Shown here: in pieces, positions 61,195 through 64,000 of the stretch
Position numbering within the stretch: the stretch's first letter is position 1
Layout: each line of letters starts with the position of its first letter
NCBI GenBank assembly: GCA_963755375.1
Contig: CAVWKG010000003.1
Span: 248,001 to 312,000 of the forward strand
Length of the DNA: 64,000 nucleotides
DNA from: Bog-473 sp963755375
Lineage (GTDB): Bacteria > Actinomycetota > Acidimicrobiia > Acidimicrobiales > RAAP-2
Direction of reading: 5' to 3'
Program-made: the position numbers and the translations under genes
Notes under the pieces: generated by a model
Told to the model about the DNA's origin: nothing
Databases searched by the model: none
What the model saw: only the letters and a program-made list of their open reading frames with translations

Positions 61195-61656
61195 TCAGCG
61201 GCGGCTGGTGCCTCCGTCGATCCGGGCGTGGCCCAAACGGAAACGGAGGTGCGCCACGCACAGCGCCGTCGTCGCCAGGGCCCAATTGGAGCTCACGTTG
61301 GGTCGGCCCAGCATGTCGCAGTCCGCGCAGAGTGAGCCCGGCATGCCGTGCACCTCGGTGATCAGTGCCGAGAGCTCGAAGAATTCGCCCATCGCCAGGC
61401 ACCCGATCTCGCAGTGGCCCCACAGCTCGGAGAGGCGGATCTCGTTGCAGAGCTGGGTCTCCGCGCCCCTGTCCGCGAACAGCAGCTCGCCGCCCTCGAA
61501 CACGTGGTCGGGATCATGGGACCACACGCTCTCGGACCAGTACCGGGGATATTCCTCATCGGCGATCAGGCTGCGCCACAGCTCCTCGGGATCAGAACCG
61601 GACTCCAGCTCGACCTCCGGCGCGGCATCGTCACAGCTCTCGTCGAACCACTCCAT
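61195..61656 (-). CDS. hypothetical protein with scattered cysteines
   Basis: The 153-residue acidic protein starts MEWFDESCDDAAPEVELESGSDPEELWRSLIADEEYPRYW and has Cys in LCNEIRL, GHCEIGCLAMGEFF, SLCADCDML and ALCVAHL. It has no signal peptide or membrane segment. I do not recognise a family. The Cys pairs could bind metal but the spacing is irregular. It lies upstream of pyrE in the same direction. Confidence 0.6.
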   Translation of the reverse strand: MEWFDESCDDAAPEVELESGSDPEELWRSLIADEEYPRYWSESVWSHDPDHVFEGGELLFADRGAETQLCNEIRLSELWGHCEIGCLAMGEFFELSALITEVHGMPGSLCADCDMLGRPNVSSNWALATTALCVAHLRFRLGHARIDGGTSRR

Positions 61657-61701
61657 CGTTCCCCCCACAGAGCGCTGCGTGCCCACGGCCCGCCGCCCCC
61701 T

Positions 61702-62205
61702 TCACCGCATCGGCTCCCCCGGGGTTCGGCTGAAGGGAAAATCGGCCTCGGGAGGCCGGACCAGCGACCAGCCCGACGCCAGGCGCCGCCCGCCGCGGCA
61801 GGCCACGACGGCCCATTCCGCCGGTGTCCAGGCGTAGAACGCGTCCTGGCCATAGCGGGCGCCGAGCGCCAGGACCTCGAACTCCGGGACACCGCGGACT
61901 GCCACCCCCTCTTCCCGTTCGCCTGTCACGGGGTCGATCCCGACTGCAGGCAGCAGGGGGACCGCCAGACGTCGGAGATCGGCTTCGAGCGCCGCCTGGC
62001 GGGCGCGGTTGGTGGCTCGGCCAGGCCGCTCGAGACCGGGATCCCAGGCAGTGAGGACATGCACCGGCTGGGCGCCCGGCCAGGGCCAGTTCGCCTCGTC
62101 AGCGGCAGCGGCTGATCGGACCGAGACAATGCCCTCCTCACCGCGCAGGATCTCGACCACCGCCCGCTGGTAGGAGGCCCAGGAGTCGCCTGACGCAGGC
62201 TGCAC
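61702..62205 (-). CDS. DUF3293 family protein
   Basis: The 167-residue protein has VHVLTAWDPGLERPGRATNRARQAALEADLRRLAVPLLPAVG, GVPEFEVLALGARYGQDAFYAW and a C-terminal strand-turn region, matching DUF3293. The family is of unknown function. GTG 62205 is the likely start, diverging from the tandem MarR-like gene with 34 bases between. It is upstream of the hypothetical gene at 61195-61656 and may share its transcript. Confidence 0.75.
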   Translation of the reverse strand: MQPASGDSWASYQRAVVEILRGEEGIVSVRSAAAADEANWPWPGAQPVHVLTAWDPGLERPGRATNRARQAALEADLRRLAVPLLPAVGIDPVTGEREEGVAVRGVPEFEVLALGARYGQDAFYAWTPAEWAVVACRGGRRLASGWSLVRPPEADFPFSRTPGEPMR

Positions 62206-62239
62206 AGGATGACCCTAGAACCCACGCCACTATTGGTCC

Positions 62240-63361
62240 GTGCCGCCGGCGCTCCCCCTCCCCACCCTCTTGTCGCAGGCCCTGGTCGCCCACACGATCG
62301 AACTCGACAACGAAGCGGAGCACCGGCTGCGGCATCGGACCACCCGACGGGACGATCGCGACGCGGCACGCGCCGGGCCCTGGCTGGTGTCCTTCGCCCT
62401 GTGGGCCAACGTGCTGCAGTACATCGACGGCGGCCCAGTCACGGTGGCGGACCTCCGCACCCGGGCCCGCACGGATCACCTTCTCCTGGGCGGCCTCCGC
62501 CGCTGGGGCTACGTCACGCTGACGCCGCCGGCGGGCCAGCCGCTGCGGAATCCACCCCAAGTCGGAGCCACCGTCCGCACGAGACAAGCAGGCCGACGGG
62601 CGGGGGAGGTCTGGTCCCAACTCCCGACCGTCATCGACGATCGTTGGCGGGCGCGTCTGGGCGCGACCGCCCTCCACCGCTTGGAACGGGCCCTGAGGGT
62701 GGTGTTCGACGGGCTCTCCATCGATCCGCCGGCCTACCTCCCCGTGACGCATCCCACCCAGAACGGCAAGGTCGAGAGACCCCCTCGACGTGGCCCCGGT
62801 GCCGATGCAGCTGCCCTGCTCCCAGCGGACGCCGCGCTTTCGCCGCTCCTCAGCGGAGTCCTGGTGGCCTTCACGGTCGACTTCGAGTCGGACGCTCGGA
62901 TCGCGCTACCCATCAGCGCCAACACCCTGCGCGTGCTCGACGCGTCGGGGACACGCATGAGGGACCTGCCCCGCCTGACCGGCGTGTCACGGGAGGCCAA
63001 CGCCATGTGCGCGGGATGGTTGGAACGTCGCGGCTGCGTAGTGACTGAACCTGACAGCACGGCAGCCCGGGGCAAGGTCCTCCGCCTCACAGCGAAAGGA
63101 CAGAGGGCACAGCAGAACTACGGCAGGCTCCTCGGCGCCACCGAGAACGCATGGCGGACGCGGCACGGCGCCGCCACCATCGACGACCTCAGGTCCGCAC
63201 TCGAGCACGTCGTCGGAGACGGGACTTTGGCCTCCTCGCCCCTGGCGCCAGGCCTGGTGCCGTATCCCGACAACTGGCGGGCCGCCGTCCGACGACCCCG
63301 CGAGACGCTTCCGCACCATCCGATGGTGCTGCACCGCGGCGGCTACCCCGATGGCAGCTGA
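62240..63361 (+). CDS. tandem MarR/winged-helix-like protein
   Basis: The 373-residue protein has two similar halves. The first begins LLSQALVAHTIELDNEAEHRL and includes GPWLVSFALWANVLQYIDGGPVTVADL; the second begins LLSGVLVAFTVDFESDARIALP and includes DLPRLTGVSREANAMCAGWLERRGCVVTEPD, a MarR-like helix-turn-helix and wing. The fused halves imply a single-chain pseudo-dimer that reads one operator. GTG 62240 is the start. The ligand and target are unknown. Confidence 0.7.
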   Translation: MPPALPLPTLLSQALVAHTIELDNEAEHRLRHRTTRRDDRDAARAGPWLVSFALWANVLQYIDGGPVTVADLRTRARTDHLLLGGLRRWGYVTLTPPAGQPLRNPPQVGATVRTRQAGRRAGEVWSQLPTVIDDRWRARLGATALHRLERALRVVFDGLSIDPPAYLPVTHPTQNGKVERPPRRGPGADAAALLPADAALSPLLSGVLVAFTVDFESDARIALPISANTLRVLDASGTRMRDLPRLTGVSREANAMCAGWLERRGCVVTEPDSTAARGKVLRLTAKGQRAQQNYGRLLGATENAWRTRHGAATIDDLRSALEHVVGDGTLASSPLAPGLVPYPDNWRAAVRRPRETLPHHPMVLHRGGYPDGS

Positions 63362-63403
63362 GGGCCCGGTCAGGCGGCGCGACGGATGTGGCAGTCTTGC
63401 TCG

Positions 63404-64000
63404 GTGCATCCCTTTCGCCGCGCCGACGCGCTGCGCCGCCTCGCCGACGAAGAGTTCGACGTCCTGGTCATCGGCGGTGGGGTCACCGGAGCCGGTGTGG
63501 CGCTCGACGCGGCCAGCCGCGGCCTGAGAACCGCCCTCGTCGAGAAGGGCGACTTCGCGTCTGGGACGTCCTCGAAGTCGTCGAAGATGATCCATGGGGG
63601 CATCCGCTACCTCCAGCAGCGCGAGTTCCGTCTCGTCTACGAGAATCTGGCCGAACGACAGCGCCTGCTCGACAACGCACCCCACTTGGTCAGCCCCCTC
63701 CCGTTTCTCATACCCCTCTTCGGCCGCGACGGAGTCGTGTCCAAGACCGTGGCCCGGTCGTATGCCACCGCACTGTGGCTGTACGACCTCACGGGCGGGT
63801 GGCGCATCGGCAAACGACACCGAGAAGTCACGAAGGAGGAGGCGCTGGCCCACCTCCCAACCCTCAGCACCGACCACCTGGTGGCGGGGTTCCTCTACTT
63901 CGACGCCCGGGCCGACGACGCTCGGCTGACCCTCACCCTGGCGCGTACGGCGGCCATGGAATTCGGGGCGGCGGTGGCCAACTACACGCCGGTTGTCCGT
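63404..64000 (+). CDS. glpD: glycerol-3-phosphate dehydrogenase GlpD (5' part)
   Basis: The first 199 residues are present and the gene runs off the window. FDVLVIGGGVTGAGVALDAASRGLRTALVEKGDFASGTSS is the FAD-binding start with the GxGxxG motif, then SKMIHGGIRYLQQREFRLVYE and LAERQRLLDNAPHLV are the GlpD blocks. GlpD oxidises glycerol-3-phosphate to dihydroxyacetone phosphate at the membrane. GTG 63404 is the likely start. Confidence 0.92.
   Translation, partial: MHPFRRADALRRLADEEFDVLVIGGGVTGAGVALDAASRGLRTALVEKGDFASGTSSKSSKMIHGGIRYLQQREFRLVYENLAERQRLLDNAPHLVSPLPFLIPLFGRDGVVSKTVARSYATALWLYDLTGGWRIGKRHREVTKEEALAHLPTLSTDHLVAGFLYFDARADDARLTLTLARTAAMEFGAAVANYTPVVR

Overview
The window looks like chromosomal DNA from a high-GC Gram-positive bacterium of the phylum Actinomycetota. 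Two mycothiol-linked genes (an Mca-type amidase and a mycothiol-dependent maleylpyruvate isomerase family protein), a WhiB iron-sulfur regulator, a SepIVA-like division protein, a PspA-HtpX-PspAB stress operon, DUF2469 and DUF6458 all point there. GTP-type PEP carboxykinase and the DUF6687 protein fit a deep-branching class such as Acidimicrobiia, but that class assignment is inference.

Layout. 0-6 kb: mca diverges from pspA-htpX-pspAB, followed by a tyrosine phosphatase that converges on a fumC/pterin dehydratase pair. 5.9-12.4 kb (minus strand): a decayed two-component pair, a frameshifted acyltransferase-SGNH gene with a short luciferase-like partner, then dprA and yifB. 12.6-22 kb is an accessory stretch of small stress-type membrane proteins, single-gene enzymes, a pseudo-D,D-carboxypeptidase with its catalytic residues replaced, and a TetR-controlled DUF1059/SnoaL pair with a clear palindromic operator. 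22-30 kb: thioesterase, zincin, SPFH/NfeD pair, enoyl-CoA hydratase and the housekeeping run ffh-rpsP-khpA-rimM-trmD-rplS-DUF2469-yraN. 30-32.6 kb (plus strand): DUF6687, FKBP lipoprotein, mycothiol-dependent enzyme. 32.6-47 kb: a long minus-strand housekeeping run (dak-recG-rsmD-coaD-sepIVA-like-yceD-rpmF-plsX-acpP-rnc-mutM-smc-orf75-ftsY) with many start/stop overlaps. 47-58 kb: rpmB, thiL, pckG, an MFS permease, CaiB/BaiF CoA-transferase, galK, trpD, acyl-CoA dehydrogenase, an LCP cell-wall ligase and whiB. 58.5-60.6 kb: a peroxide-stress module (PerR-like regulator, rubrerythrin, DUF3501, and a small HiPIP-like cysteine protein), in which two promoters share the same operator and geometry. 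60.6-64 kb: pyrE, two small proteins, a tandem MarR-like protein and the start of glpD.

The most distinctive items are the twin PerR-box promoters that tie a HiPIP-like protein to the rubrerythrin operon, the catalytically dead S11-type protein, and the absence of a canonical start codon at the conserved N-terminus of rimM. At least five genes (response regulator, acyltransferase, DUF6687, smc, DUF3501) are broken by single-base-scale frameshifts. Because smc is among them, sequence error is a serious explanation and the frameshifts should not all be read as pseudogenes. I saw no tRNA, rRNA, CRISPR array, insertion sequence or prophage.
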